A stretch of 64,000 nt of DNA from Agarivorans albus (GTDB lineage: Bacteria > Pseudomonadota > Gammaproteobacteria > Enterobacterales > Celerinatantimonadaceae): assembly GCF_019670105.1 (NCBI RefSeq), contig NZ_AP023032.1:1358972-1422971 (forward strand). Direction: 5' to 3'. Position 1 is the stretch's first letter, and the number at the start of each line of letters is the position of its first letter. The notes beneath the pieces were generated by a model. The model saw only the letters and a list, made by a program, of their open reading frames with translations, made no database searches and had not been told where the DNA came from. This document shows positions 1 through 8,772 of this stretch, piece after piece. Position numbers and translations under genes: made by a program.

Positions 1-1
1 A

Positions 2-403
2 GACAACATTGATGCGATAGTGGGGATATCGGCTTGGGAAGAGGCTATTTTTGATTTTTATAATCGCCGTAAAGAATTAGCGTCTACCACCCGTTTAATT
101 GTTACCGCCAATGCGCCAGCTCCTCAGTTGTCTTTTGCCTTGGCTGACTTACAGTCTCGCTTAAATTGGGGCGTAACTTATAAGTTGCATGAGCTAGATG
201 ATGAGCAAAAGCTAAGTGCTTTGCAATTACGCGCGGAACTACGTGGTTTGAAAATGCCGTTAGAAGTTGCCAGATTTTTATTGAAACGATTATCTCGTGA
301 TATGCCTACTTTGTTGAACAAGCTTGATCTGCTCGACCAAGCCTCAATCACTGCTCAACGTAAGCTAACCGTACCCTTTGTTAAAGAGATCTTAGAGCTT
401 TAG
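2..403 (+). CDS. hda: DnaA inactivator Hda (5' end outside window)
   Basis: This is the C-terminal part of Hda, the AAA+ DnaA homologue. With the DNA-loaded sliding clamp it stimulates DnaA-ATP hydrolysis after initiation (RIDA). The reading frame is open from base 2, so the gene begins upstream of the window, and the N-terminal clamp-binding motif and Walker A are not visible. The remaining residues include the DnaA-like stretch SRLNWG, the lid helices, and the closing [18 protein letters not shown], which matches the E. coli Hda C-terminus closely. The stop overlaps by 4 bases the convergent stop of the DUF2069 gene. Family assignment is firm; only the truncation by the window limits it. 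Confidence 0.93.
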   Translation, partial: DNIDAIVGISAWEEAIFDFYNRRKELASTTRLIVTANAPAPQLSFALADLQSRLNWGVTYKLHELDDEQKLSALQLRAELRGLKMPLEVARFLLKRLSRDMPTLLNKLDLLDQASITAQRKLTVPFVKEILEL

Positions 404-795
404 TCTTTAGATTTATCTTTTAGCTTCTTTAAGCCTATCCCCAGCTCTTTACCGCGAAACTTCGCGTACTGTAATCCAAACCAAAACGCACTGAGTACTA
501 ATACTAGCTCTACTGCCGCTAACCAGCGTTCGGTGTCGGATACTACTAACAGCGTGGTGCTGTGAAGCACGTATAACAGCAGCACAAAACAACTCCAAGC
601 ATAGGTATAAGGTTTACCGCTCAAAATGCCTTTTAGCGGGAACAGCAATGGCACGACCCAAAAGATCAACATTAAACCTAGGCTAATATCAACCGGTGGT
701 GATAGCCATAAATGCCATAACAGCACCCAAGCAAGAAGCGCCAAGTAACTACTCTTGGCAATTAGCAATAGTTGAGATGTGCTTAGCTTAGACAA
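400..795 (-). CDS. DUF2069 inner-membrane protein
   Basis: A 131-residue membrane protein of the DUF2069 family, whose function is unknown. About four hydrophobic segments are visible (roughly residues 12-30, 36-54, 64-85 and 90-110), followed by a short basic tail rich in Lys (KLKDKSKD). The start overlaps the 3' end of the ArsC-like gene by 8 bases, so the two are probably translated together. The order hda, DUF2069, yfgD, bepA is a conserved gammaproteobacterial block, which supports the gene being real. No catalytic residues are apparent. Confidence 0.8.
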   Translation of the reverse strand: MSKLSTSQLLLIAKSSYLALLAWVLLWHLWLSPPVDISLGLMLIFWVVPLLFPLKGILSGKPYTYAWSCFVLLLYVLHSTTLLVVSDTERWLAAVELVLVLSAFWFGLQYAKFRGKELGIGLKKLKDKSKD

Positions 796-1138
796 TCTCT
801 AACACCTGCTCTGGTGGTCGGCCAATGCGTGCTTTATCTTGATTAATCACAATTGGGCGCTCAATCAGTTTAGGGTTTGCGTGCATAGCGGCTACCAGTT
901 GAGCAGGAGTGAGCGATGCATCAGCTAAATTCAATTCTTTGTAGAGCGCCTCTTTAGTGCGCATTAACTGGCGAGGCTCAAGTTGCATCATGTCGAGCAT
1001 CTTGCTGATATCCGCTTCGCTTGGCGGAGTTTCTAGATAAAGCACTATTTCTGGCTCGATGCCTTTTTCTTGAAGAAGCTGCAAGGTTTGGCGACTTTTA
1101 GAGCAGCGCGGGTTATGAAGGATCTTAATAGTAGACAT
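788..1138 (-). CDS. ArsC-family thioredoxin-fold protein (YfgD-like)
   Basis: A 116-residue protein of the glutaredoxin-dependent ArsC family. The N-terminal motif NPRCSKSR carries the nucleophilic Cys (about residue 12) expected in ArsC enzymes, and later 'ERPIV' and 'GRPPE' match the family C-terminal half. The family reduces arsenate via a Cys-As intermediate, but the housekeeping copy beside hda/bepA (YfgD in E. coli) has no proven arsenate role. There is no arsR or arsB nearby, so a redox role unrelated to arsenic is equally possible. It lies between bepA and the DUF2069 gene on the same strand and overlaps the latter by 8 bases. Confidence 0.85.
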   Translation of the reverse strand: MSTIKILHNPRCSKSRQTLQLLQEKGIEPEIVLYLETPPSEADISKMLDMMQLEPRQLMRTKEALYKELNLADASLTPAQLVAAMHANPKLIERPIVINQDKARIGRPPEQVLEIV

Positions 1139-1157
1139 GCTTATTCCTTGTATACAT

Positions 1158-2597
1158 CTAGTTTAGCGACTCGAGTTCTTGCTCAGCAGCTTTAAATTGT
1201 TCAATTCTAGCTTGGATGCGAGCTTGCTCAAGATTGTTTTCTGTTAGGTTGTAGGCGCTATGTAGTTCGTCAATGGCGCGGCGATAATCTGAATGCAATG
1301 AAAGGTACTCGGCTCGCGCAGTATGGCTAGCAGCCATATTTTTGAGGCGTCGTTGGCTGCGGCTAAGCTCTCCCCAAGCCAGAGCATCGTTGGGGCGCTC
1401 GCGTAGGTAACGATCAAGCAGTTTGGCACCTTCTTCAAATTGGCCATTTTCGCTAAATGCGTGAGCCAAGTTGAGCACAATTACTTGATTATTGGGGTAA
1501 CGAGTCTGCGCCACTTGCAAACGTTTAATTGCAGGTTGGTAGTTTTTCATTGCTAAATCGATGTCAGTTTGGGTATCGATTACAAAAAGGTTGTCGGGAT
1601 GGCGCGTGGCAAGACCATCAACGATTGTTTTCGACTCTTTGTATTTACCCATACCAAACAAAGCTAAGGCTTTGCCATAGAGGGCTGCATCTTCAATTCG
1701 GTATTCTTTGCGCTTTATTACTCGGTTGTAGTGCTCTAAAGCTTCGGAAGGAGAAAGGGTGCCATGACGCACAATAATTCGTGATTTGGCAAACTGGAAC
1801 GATAGGGAGGGCGCAACGTAACGATTAGGGTATTGATTTGCCCGAGCACGCGCTTCACTAACCCGCGTTTCTGGCAATGGGTGAGTGATTAGCATTTGCG
1901 GAGGCTTGCTAGCGTAACGGTATTTCTCGGACAGTTTGCCAAAAAAGTTGCCCATTCCTATTGGGTCATAACCGGCATTGGCCAAGGTGCGAAGGCCAAT
2001 TCGGTCTGCTTCAAATTCGTTGGCACGGGTGTAGTTTATTGAGTTTTGCACACCTGCCGCCATGGTAGCCTGTAACGCTGCTATACCTGCAACTGGGTTG
2101 GCTATGCCTAGCAATAAAGAACCTAGCATACCGGCCATAGACAGGTTTTGCGCTGCCGCTTGGTTTTCAATACTTCGGGCAATATGACGTTGAGTAACGT
2201 GAGCAATTTCGTGAGCAATTACCGAGGCGAATTCACTTTCAGTATCGGCGTATAAAAATAAGCCAGTATGAATTTTTACGTAGCCACCAAGAAAAGCCGC
2301 AGCGTTAATTTCATTATCGGTTACTAAAAAGAAGTTAAAGGGTGTACGCACTAAATCAGCTTTGGCAACCAGGTGGTTGCCTAGCTCGGTGACATATTCA
2401 GATAACACTGGGTCATTGGTCATACGGCTACTAGCGCGAATAATTCGCATGTAGGCATTACCGTATATAATTTCTTTGTCGATGGATAAAGCCGACGCAC
2501 CGGCGGTACCTATTTCAGGTAATTGATTATTGGCAGACATAAGAGGGGCGTAGCCAAACAGCAGGCCTGCTAAAACAAAATGTGCGAAACGCGTCAT
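1158..2597 (-). CDS. bepA: BepA periplasmic M48 metalloprotease with TPR domain
   Basis: BepA is a periplasmic zinc protease and chaperone that helps LptD assembly and degrades stalled outer-membrane proteins. From the chosen start (MTRFAHFV) there is a signal peptide ending near MSA. The HEIAH zinc motif lies near residue 129 and the third-ligand region (NEFEAD) near 195. A C-terminal TPR region starts near residue 290, with repeats such as AWGELSRSQRR. The length of 479 aa fits the family. An ATG 60 bases upstream is in frame but would put 20 polar residues before the signal peptide, so the downstream start is preferred. yfgD lies immediately downstream, as in E. coli. Confidence 0.92.
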   Translation of the reverse strand: MTRFAHFVLAGLLFGYAPLMSANNQLPEIGTAGASALSIDKEIIYGNAYMRIIRASSRMTNDPVLSEYVTELGNHLVAKADLVRTPFNFFLVTDNEINAAAFLGGYVKIHTGLFLYADTESEFASVIAHEIAHVTQRHIARSIENQAAAQNLSMAGMLGSLLLGIANPVAGIAALQATMAAGVQNSINYTRANEFEADRIGLRTLANAGYDPIGMGNFFGKLSEKYRYASKPPQMLITHPLPETRVSEARARANQYPNRYVAPSLSFQFAKSRIIVRHGTLSPSEALEHYNRVIKRKEYRIEDAALYGKALALFGMGKYKESKTIVDGLATRHPDNLFVIDTQTDIDLAMKNYQPAIKRLQVAQTRYPNNQVIVLNLAHAFSENGQFEEGAKLLDRYLRERPNDALAWGELSRSQRRLKNMAASHTARAEYLSLHSDYRRAIDELHSAYNLTENNLEQARIQARIEQFKAAEQELESLN

Positions 2598-2726
2598 TGA
2601 AATCCGATAACTTTCCATTTGTATCGCGAGAATACCCCGATTTTGTTTGTTATTCAAAAGCTATAAATTGAGTCCTGATCAATAGCCTGTAATAATGTCA
2701 TGGTTATTTTATGGTAATTATTACAA

Positions 2727-2954
2727 ATGCTTTGCCTCGATTTACAAAAACACAACTGTCCTTACCCATTATTGGAAAGTAAGCTTTGGCTAAAACAAGC
2801 TAAAGTAGGTGATCAGATTCAGTTGCTGTTAGGGGACAGCGGATCACGTAGTGATATCCCCAAGTACTTTCGCCGATTAGGGCATGGCGTAAGTATAGAG
2901 CAAGGCGCCCGTGGTTTTTGCGTCACCATAACTGTCCACCCGCTAAAGGATTAA
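2727..2954 (+). CDS. TusA/SirA-family sulfurtransferase-like protein
   Basis: A 75-residue protein with the TusA-family signature CPYPLL near residues 11-16. The Cys carries persulfide sulfur in TusA. The fold (short beta-alpha-beta-alpha-beta) and the ending FCVTITVHP fit the family. E. coli TusA feeds sulfur to tRNA 2-thiouridine synthesis, but copies next to perM/bepA, as here, are paralogues of unknown partner. It is divergent from bepA and 10 bases upstream of perM, so probably co-transcribed with it. The ATG at 2727 has no strong Shine-Dalgarno sequence. Confidence 0.75.
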   Translation: MLCLDLQKHNCPYPLLESKLWLKQAKVGDQIQLLLGDSGSRSDIPKYFRRLGHGVSIEQGARGFCVTITVHPLKD

Positions 2955-2964
2955 AGCTGTAACT

Positions 2965-4053
2965 ATGTTTAAAGTCTTATCAAATTGGTACCGCCGCATG
3001 TTTTCTGATCCGGAAGCGGTGGCTATGGCTCTTGTGTTGGTTATTGGTTTTGTGCTGCTGTATTTCTTTGGCAATTTACTCGCACCATTACTTATTGCTT
3101 TAGTACTTGCTTACTTGTTGGATTGGCCAGTGAGCTTTTTAGCCAATCACGGATTTCGCCGGGGCTTTGCTAGCGCCTTAGTGCTACTCATATTTTTCCT
3201 GATTGCCACATTTACTGTATTACGCATTTTGCCCACCGTGTGGGGGCAGGGGATGAACTTACTCAGTGAGTACCCGGTGATGCTCAACAGCACTCAGCAA
3301 TGGCTTGAGTCTCTGCCACAGCAATACCCAGAGTTTATCGACGGTGCCTTAGTAGAAAGTGTGGTAGACAATGTTAGAACCCGCTTAATGGGCGTGGGAG
3401 AGCAATTGTTGCAGTCTTCACTTTCGTCAATTATCAACTTAGCCACGGTGCTGGTGTATAGCGTGTTGGTGCCGTTGATGGTGTTTTTCATGCTAAGTGA
3501 CAAACAAGTGTTACTGAATAGCGTGTCGCGCTTTTTGCCTAATGATCGTCGTTTGTTAACTCAAGTATGGTCAGAAATGAATGGCCAAGTGATTAATTAT
3601 ATTCGCGGCAAAGCGATTGAAATACTGCTCGTGGGCGGTGCTAGCTATATTGTGTTCGCAATTATGGATCTGCGTTACTCGGCATTACTTGGCGTGTTAG
3701 TGGGTTTGTCGGTACTTATTCCCTTCATTGGTGCCTTTGCAGTAACCCTACCGGTTGCTATGGTTGGCTTATTCCAGTGGGGGTTAAGCCCTCAATTTGG
3801 TTACCTTATTCTGGCTTACGGCATAATACAGGTGATTGATGGTAACGTATTGGTGCCCATTTTGTTCTCAGAAGCGGTTAACCTTCACCCCTTGGCAATT
3901 ATTGTCGCGGTGTTGGTGTTTGGCGGCTTGTGGGGATTTTGGGGAGTATTCTTTGCAATTCCACTAGCCACTTTGGTGAAAGCGGTAATGAATGCCTGGC
4001 CGCACCATATAGAAAAGGTTGAGGACAACGAGCCCTCAACCTCTGCTGAATAG
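2965..4053 (+). CDS. perM: AI-2E family transporter PerM
   Basis: A 362-residue polytopic membrane protein of the AI-2E/PerM family. Two or three N-terminal transmembrane segments (about residues 20-100) precede a soluble region with helices (105-165). A C-terminal membrane bundle follows, carrying the family-typical stretch LVGLSVLIPFIGAF and a Gly-rich region near the end (LVFGGLWGFWGVFFAIPLA). The substrate of PerM is not established; related proteins export AI-2 or act as Na+/H+ antiporters. Its position beside the TusA-like gene and bcp copies the E. coli bepA-perM-bcp order. It ends one base before the convergent bcp gene. A second family member is at 57339. Confidence 0.88.
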   Translation: MFKVLSNWYRRMFSDPEAVAMALVLVIGFVLLYFFGNLLAPLLIALVLAYLLDWPVSFLANHGFRRGFASALVLLIFFLIATFTVLRILPTVWGQGMNLLSEYPVMLNSTQQWLESLPQQYPEFIDGALVESVVDNVRTRLMGVGEQLLQSSLSSIINLATVLVYSVLVPLMVFFMLSDKQVLLNSVSRFLPNDRRLLTQVWSEMNGQVINYIRGKAIEILLVGGASYIVFAIMDLRYSALLGVLVGLSVLIPFIGAFAVTLPVAMVGLFQWGLSPQFGYLILAYGIIQVIDGNVLVPILFSEAVNLHPLAIIVAVLVFGGLWGFWGVFFAIPLATLVKAVMNAWPHHIEKVEDNEPSTSAE

Positions 4054-4518
4054 TTATTGGTTTAAGTAATCGAGCACTACTTGATGGTGCTCTTTAGTTT
4101 TAAACTTATTAAACACATGCTCAATTTGGCCTTGCTCGTCGATTAAAAAGCTAATGCGGTGAATACCATCGTATTCTTTACCCATAAACTTCTTTAAACC
4201 CCAAACTCCGAATTGGTCGGCAACTGCATGATCTTCGTCAGACAGTAAATCAAAGTTAAGCTGATGTTTTTCTATAAATTTAGGTAGGCGTTTTACTGGA
4301 TCTGGGCTTACCCCAAATACTACAGTGTTCGCATCTTTGAGCTGTTCAATGCTGTCACGCAAGCCACAAGCTTGGGTAGTACAACCCGGCGTTAAGGCTT
4401 TAGGGTAAAAATACACCAATACTTTTTTACCTGCGTAGTCGCTAAGTTTAATGCGCTTTTCATCTTGGTTTGGCAAATCAAATTGCGGAGCAGCAGCTCC
4501 GGCCGTCAATGTGTTCAT
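4054..4518 (-). CDS. bcp: Thioredoxin-dependent peroxiredoxin Bcp
   Basis: A 154-residue peroxiredoxin of the BCP/PrxQ class, reducing hydrogen peroxide and organic hydroperoxides with thioredoxin as donor. The active-site motif TPGCTTQACGLRD has the peroxidatic Cys and a second Cys five residues later, the classic atypical 2-Cys arrangement of PrxQ. Other conserved parts are VYFYPKALTPG and DLLSDE. It lies 24 bases downstream of gcvR on the same strand, as in E. coli, and abuts perM tail to tail. Confidence 0.94.
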   Translation of the reverse strand: MNTLTAGAAAPQFDLPNQDEKRIKLSDYAGKKVLVYFYPKALTPGCTTQACGLRDSIEQLKDANTVVFGVSPDPVKRLPKFIEKHQLNFDLLSDEDHAVADQFGVWGLKKFMGKEYDGIHRISFLIDEQGQIEHVFNKFKTKEHHQVVLDYLNQ

Positions 4519-4542
4519 TAAAGGTGTCCTTTATAGTGGTAC

Positions 4543-5070
4543 TTAATTTGACAAAATTTGTAAATTGAACTGCTCGCTGCCTAACTCTTGGCATAGTTGT
4601 GCAAATGCCTGTTCAATTTGTTCTGGTTGATGGGTTTGGTTTAGCTTTACGTCAAACTCAGCGTGTAACATCTCAATATTATTCTTAGTGAACAGATTTG
4701 ATTTTAAGCTCACCATATTCATTTGATGGTCGCTGATAAATTGGGTCACTTTGCTAATCACCCCGGTTGCATCAGGCAAAGTTAATTGCAAAACGGCGGC
4801 ATGTGAGTAATCGATCAATTCGTGGCGCGAGGTTTTTTTCATTACCGTTAGCAGTTGCAATTCTTGCGCGGTTGCGGGTAATCGAGTCTCTATTTGAATA
4901 ATGGCATTATGAGTACCGGCCACTAGCATGATTAAGGTAAACTCTGAGCCAAAGAGTGCCATTCGGCTATCTACAATGTTACAGCCGCAGCTAGAAACCA
5001 GTTGAGTTAATTGATTGACGATGCCTGGCCGATTACTGCCAACAGCGGTGACCACAAGATGTTGACTCAT
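4543..5070 (-). CDS. gcvR: Glycine cleavage system transcriptional repressor GcvR
   Basis: A 175-residue protein with two ACT domains (about residues 5-80 and 92-170), the architecture of GcvR. In E. coli, GcvR binds GcvA and, without glycine, blocks activation of the gcvTHP operon. Visible family features are the start MSQHLVVTAVGSNRPGIV, the motif NIVDSRM, and a second ACT motif (DATGVISKVTQF). Its neighbours are bcp downstream and bamC divergent. In E. coli dapA separates gcvR from bamC; here dapA is absent from this position. Confidence 0.9.
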   Translation of the reverse strand: MSQHLVVTAVGSNRPGIVNQLTQLVSSCGCNIVDSRMALFGSEFTLIMLVAGTHNAIIQIETRLPATAQELQLLTVMKKTSRHELIDYSHAAVLQLTLPDATGVISKVTQFISDHQMNMVSLKSNLFTKNNIEMLHAEFDVKLNQTHQPEQIEQAFAQLCQELGSEQFNLQILSN

Positions 5071-5304
5071 ATTCCGTTTTACATATTTAGCTAGATTTAG
5101 TGTGTCAGGATACTTGCTTAAAGCTGGGAATTCTAGCGCATATAAATTTAGCAGAAAGTAAAAGGTGAGTTTGTATCAAGCCCTGAATGTTTTCGCCTTG
5201 TGTTTATGAAAGTGGCTAAGTAGTATAGCGCCCTTACTCTGGATTGTTTTCGTATGACGAAATCGCTTACCAGTAAATATTTTTGTTTGTAGATGTAGTG
5301 GGAT

Positions 5305-6492
5305 ATGCAACTAGTTTCTTTTCCAACGATGAAAGTCGTGTTTTTTGGCAGCCTAGTAGCGACTCTGGCAGCATGCTCTAGTAGCGGTGAGAAACACCGT
5401 CAGGCTGAGCGAGGCTTTGAGTATTTAGAAGCTACTCAAGTAGAGCCTTTAGTGATCCCAGAAGGGATAACACCACCTGAGCAAAGTAGTGAATTTGTTA
5501 TTCCAACACCGCAAGCTAAAGAGGAAGTTTTAGTCGGGTCGGCGGTAGATGTTCGCGCACCTGTGCAAATTATACCGCTCATCGCGGGAAGCCGTATCGA
5601 AAATACCGAAGACGGTCTGATTTTTTGGTTTGATATTCTACAAGCCCAAACCGCTACCGAAACAACAGCTACGATGATGCAAACCATTAGTGACTATATT
5701 GCCTATCGTGACTCTTCTATCGCTCGCCGTGATGACCAGCAAGCTATAATCGAATCAAATTGGTTAGTTGATGCCGAAACTGTAGAAGGTAGTTGGTGGT
5801 TTTTCTCCAGCGACACAGTAATGGAGCAACGCCAAAAATTTACCTATCAGCTAGATGTTAAACCTCATGGTCGAACCGCTGGTCTAAAAGTAAGCTTTAT
5901 CGACGGTGAGATTTATCGCGACGGTGGAGACTTAGCGATTGATTTAGATGAGTTCGACAAGCAGCGCCTTGCAGTGGTAGAGCTTAATCGCTTAATTGGT
6001 TATATAAGTGACCGACGTGAAGAGCTAGAAGAACAGCTTGCGGCGCAACGTGAAGAAGCGCGCTTGGCGGCCATGAGTGAAGCCGAGAAAGAACAGCTTT
6101 ACGATGAGACGGTTAACTTAGTATTAGTAAACGATAGCGGTGCTGCTTACTACAAAGCGCGTGCTAACATGGAAAAAACCATGAAGCGTTTGCGTTTAGT
6201 ATTACCTCTAGCGGGTTTCACTATTACTGATTACATTGCTAACTCTGGCAGCTTGTACTTAACTTACGAGCGTCCACCGGAGCAAGTTCTTGAAAACTAT
6301 GGTTTAAGCACCATGGAGTTTGAAGAAAAAGACTACATCTTTACGGTGGGCTCAAATGGCAATGTTACTCAAATTACCTTAAGTGATAATGAAGGTGTTG
6401 TACTTAAGCCAAGTGAAGTAAAAGCGCTGTATCCGTACTTAGCCATTCTGATGAAGATGGGCTTAGATACAAGCGATAGCTTGTCTCGATAA
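5305..6492 (+). CDS. bamC: Outer-membrane assembly lipoprotein BamC
   Basis: BamC (NlpB) is a lipoprotein subunit of the BAM complex, which inserts beta-barrel proteins into the outer membrane. The N-terminus has a hydrophobic stretch ending in the lipobox LAAC, then a long unstructured segment containing the BamD-contacting region. Two helix-grip domains follow (about 105-225 and 275-390 of 395 aa), and between them lies an Arg/Glu-rich helix (REELEEQLAAQREEARLAA). It is longer than E. coli BamC because of this linker. ATG codons at 5305 and 5329 are both possible starts and both leave a signal peptide. A hairpin terminator follows. Confidence 0.88.
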   Translation: MQLVSFPTMKVVFFGSLVATLAACSSSGEKHRQAERGFEYLEATQVEPLVIPEGITPPEQSSEFVIPTPQAKEEVLVGSAVDVRAPVQIIPLIAGSRIENTEDGLIFWFDILQAQTATETTATMMQTISDYIAYRDSSIARRDDQQAIIESNWLVDAETVEGSWWFFSSDTVMEQRQKFTYQLDVKPHGRTAGLKVSFIDGEIYRDGGDLAIDLDEFDKQRLAVVELNRLIGYISDRREELEEQLAAQREEARLAAMSEAEKEQLYDETVNLVLVNDSGAAYYKARANMEKTMKRLRLVLPLAGFTITDYIANSGSLYLTYERPPEQVLENYGLSTMEFEEKDYIFTVGSNGNVTQITLSDNEGVVLKPSEVKALYPYLAILMKMGLDTSDSLSR

Positions 6493-6519
6493 TACTCGCT
6501 CGCATTAAGCTAGATTTAT

Positions 6520-6545
6520 AAGGCCTCTTTAAGAGGCCTTTTTTA
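6520..6545 (+). terminator. Rho-independent terminator after bamC
   Basis: A perfect stem AAGGCCTCTT/AAGAGGCCTT directly followed by a run of T residues, 27 bases after the bamC stop. It should end the bamC transcript. Confidence 0.88.
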
Positions 6546-6735
6546 TTAGCCTTTTATGTTTTTTCTTGCATCTTTGCCCTATAGGCAATTGACTATTACA
6601 GTGTGAAAAGCCATTTGTTTTTAGTTGAGAGTTCTTCCCCAGCTTAAAGTGGGCTTATCTACTCACTCTTGGCTAAACTTATTTTGGCTTGTATTCGTAT
6701 TAAATAAGTAACTGATAGACTAAAAGGAAGATGTT

Positions 6736-7140
6736 ATGAGATTTATACTAATTATTGGTGCTGTATTCGCTCTAAGCGCATGCAGCAGTCAAAATGTGGA
6801 TACAGCTGAAAATAGCTCTATAGCGGTTGAACCCAGTCATTCCAGTGTGGAAAGTGTAGGCGCTAATTCTACAGAAACAACTGCTACCACTGCTGCTGGG
6901 GAAGCCAGTAACTCTAGCGTAGATACGATTGGCGCAAATGAGGCGACAAGCGAAACGACAACGCCGGTTATTGATCCAGAGGTAGACGCAATGTTTGGGC
7001 AGCTAATTCGACAGTCTATCGCGAACGGAAATGAACAACAGGCCTTGAAGCTTGTAGAAGATGCCGAGCAAGCCGGTTCACTCAAGGCCAGAGATGTTTA
7101 TTTGCAGGCTTTAGAAAAGCAAAAGGAACAGCAGCAGTAA
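6736..7140 (+). CDS. Small hypothetical lipoprotein
   Basis: I do not recognise this 134-residue protein. The start MRFILIIGAVFALSAC is a lipoprotein signal with lipobox LSAC, so the mature protein is probably anchored in the outer membrane. Residues 20-85 are low-complexity and rich in Ser, Thr, Ala and Glu. They include an imprecise duplication (SSVESVGAN...ETTATTAAGEASN, then SSVDTIGAN...ATSETTTP). A short charged helical C-terminus (about 88-134) resembles a single TPR-like helix pair. A Shine-Dalgarno sequence (AAGGAAG) precedes the ATG. It stands alone between the bamC terminator and convergent genes. Confidence 0.6.
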   Translation: MRFILIIGAVFALSACSSQNVDTAENSSIAVEPSHSSVESVGANSTETTATTAAGEASNSSVDTIGANEATSETTTPVIDPEVDAMFGQLIRQSIANGNEQQALKLVEDAEQAGSLKARDVYLQALEKQKEQQQ

Positions 7141-7170
7141 AGCTTGGGGAGTTTACTATTAATGGGCGAT

Positions 7171-7317
7171 TTAACGTTGCTCTGAGTCGTGCGACTTTAT
7201 TGATTTAGGCAGTTTTGTCTTGATGCTAAATCGGTCCATGTGCCTGAGCAGCATCAAGTTGCCAAGGATAAACCCCAGTACCAGAGCAATGATAAGAATA
7301 ACGTATCCGATAGCCAT
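7171..7317 (-). CDS. DUF2897-like small membrane protein (48 aa)
   Basis: A 48-residue reading frame found by reading the gap between the lipoprotein and the next operon. It has one N-terminal transmembrane helix (MAIGYVILIIALVLGFILGN) followed by LMLLRHMDRF and a basic/polar tail (TKLPKSIKSHDSEQR). The pattern GxxLGNLxLL is what I recall for the DUF2897 family of gammaproteobacterial small membrane proteins found near dapE. A strong GGAGG lies six bases before the ATG, the best support that it is translated. It is the last gene of the yffB-dapE operon, 64 bases after the preceding gene. Function unknown. Confidence 0.65.
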   Translation of the reverse strand: MAIGYVILIIALVLGFILGNLMLLRHMDRFSIKTKLPKSIKSHDSEQR

Positions 7318-7381
7318 GGTAAGCCTCCAAATCCTGATATGTGGGTATTCAAACTAGCTGTGCCAAAGCTAGTTTAGCCTG

Positions 7382-8083
7382 TTAAACGCTGAGTGCTTGA
7401 AGCTTAAGGCTAGAAATAAAGCTAATAAACGCCACGGCCAATAATAAGGGGGCTGGCGGGGCTGTTTTCTTTAGTTGCGGGAATAACCACAACAGAGTTG
7501 CTAGCAATAACAAGCTGCTCATTACTACAAAGTGCTTAACTGTATCAGATTGTTCCAAGAGTGTTTGGTTTAAAACGAGATAAATACACACTGCCACAAG
7601 GCTACACATTGCCGCAGCAAGCCCGGCAAATGGCAGTAGTTTATCAAAGCTTGTTAAGCGGTGTTTAGCCTTAACCATTAGCCAGTGAGCAATTGCCGCC
7701 GCACAAGCAATGAAGCTAAAGGTCCCAATACTATGTTGCAGCAAAACAACCGTAGCGGCTAATAACAGTGGCATACCCATTAACCACCAAAGGTTAATAT
7801 TTAGGCTGCGTTTGTGTTTAAGCTTGTTGATTTTGAAAGTAAGTACCCAACCGATTAACGCACTGGCGAAGACTAAGCCTACTAACCAAGTTGCTTGTTG
7901 GCTTTCAAATCCACTTAAACCTGCCAAGGTTATAAAGCTAACAAGTGTGCTTAATTGACGTTGAATTCTGCCTGTTTGCCCAGGGCATAACTCTCCCTTA
8001 TGTAAAACCAGCATCAATACAAGAAAGGCCAGTGCAGAACAACTAACAAGGCTAACAAACAAGGTGGTATACAAGCTTGGCAT
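7382..8083 (-). CDS. Hypothetical polytopic membrane protein
   Basis: I do not recognise this 233-residue protein beyond its being an integral membrane protein. Six or seven hydrophobic segments alternate with short basic loops (RIQRQL, KINKLKHKRS, KAKHRL), suggesting regular inside-positive topology. Its ATG overlaps the stop of the M15 peptidase gene by one base (TAATG), and GGAGA upstream can serve as ribosome site, so it is part of the yffB-dapE-peptidase operon. No catalytic or ligand residues are evident. Confidence 0.65.
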   Translation of the reverse strand: MPSLYTTLFVSLVSCSALAFLVLMLVLHKGELCPGQTGRIQRQLSTLVSFITLAGLSGFESQQATWLVGLVFASALIGWVLTFKINKLKHKRSLNINLWWLMGMPLLLAATVVLLQHSIGTFSFIACAAAIAHWLMVKAKHRLTSFDKLLPFAGLAAAMCSLVAVCIYLVLNQTLLEQSDTVKHFVVMSSLLLLATLLWLFPQLKKTAPPAPLLLAVAFISFISSLKLQALSV

Positions 8084-8772
8084 TAGGTCTCCGGTAAACA
8101 GATATTGGTAACGTATTGGCTAAAAATTTGTTCGATGTGCTGTTCAATACAAGCGAAGCCTGCCACCTGGTTATTTCTTAAGTGTTCTAGGGTTTGGCTA
8201 GCATCGAGTTTGCTCATCATTGTTTGGCTGGTGGCTAGGTGGCTCAAGTGCCATGGTTCAAACTCTACGCCGCCCTTAAAGCGCAGATAAGGGTAGAAAA
8301 AACCAAAATCTTGAGCATATTCATTTAACCATATCGATAAGGCGTGCTGGCAACCTTGCTCTGCATACTCTTGGGGGATGAGTTCTAGACGAGTTCCTGA
8401 TGGTAGTAGTTTGGGGTCGTAGAAATCAAAATCGGTGCCCCAATGATGGCGGCTGGTGCCAGGTAAAGCAGACCAACGCAAAATAGCATGCAGCTTTTGC
8501 TCATCGCTTAGGCTTGAGATATCCAGTGGGCGACTATTGGCATCAAGAATTGGACGCAGACCATTCCATTTGTTATTCCAGATCGCCAGTTGGCGGTGAA
8601 AATCTCGATAACCACTAAAAATGCTTAGGTTAAACCCAGCCCGCGCAGCCGCTTTGATAAGCTTTTTGAGATCAGATAAAACCAAGCGATGAACCCAAGC
8701 AAGCTCGGAGTCATCAATTAGTTCGCTCTTGTCTAGCCCATAAAGGGCTAGAGGCTTGGCAAGTTTACTCAT
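8083..8772 (-). CDS. M15-family D-Ala-D-Ala carboxypeptidase (VanY-type)
   Basis: A 229-residue zinc peptidase of family M15B. The motif [13 protein letters not shown] provides the first zinc His and the Asp ligand (HxxxxxxD), and EPWHLS provides the catalytic Glu and third ligand, as in VanY. The substrate is expected to be peptidoglycan stem peptides ending in D-Ala. No clear signal peptide is visible, so a cytoplasmic role or unusual export is possible. The chosen ATG overlaps the dapE stop by 8 bases (ATGAGTAA); an ATG 9 bases upstream is an alternative. It sits next to dapE, which makes the diaminopimelate used in the same stem peptides. Confidence 0.82.
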   Translation of the reverse strand: MSKLAKPLALYGLDKSELIDDSELAWVHRLVLSDLKKLIKAAARAGFNLSIFSGYRDFHRQLAIWNNKWNGLRPILDANSRPLDISSLSDEQKLHAILRWSALPGTSRHHWGTDFDFYDPKLLPSGTRLELIPQEYAEQGCQHALSIWLNEYAQDFGFFYPYLRFKGGVEFEPWHLSHLATSQTMMSKLDASQTLEHLRNNQVAGFACIEQHIEQIFSQYVTNICLPET

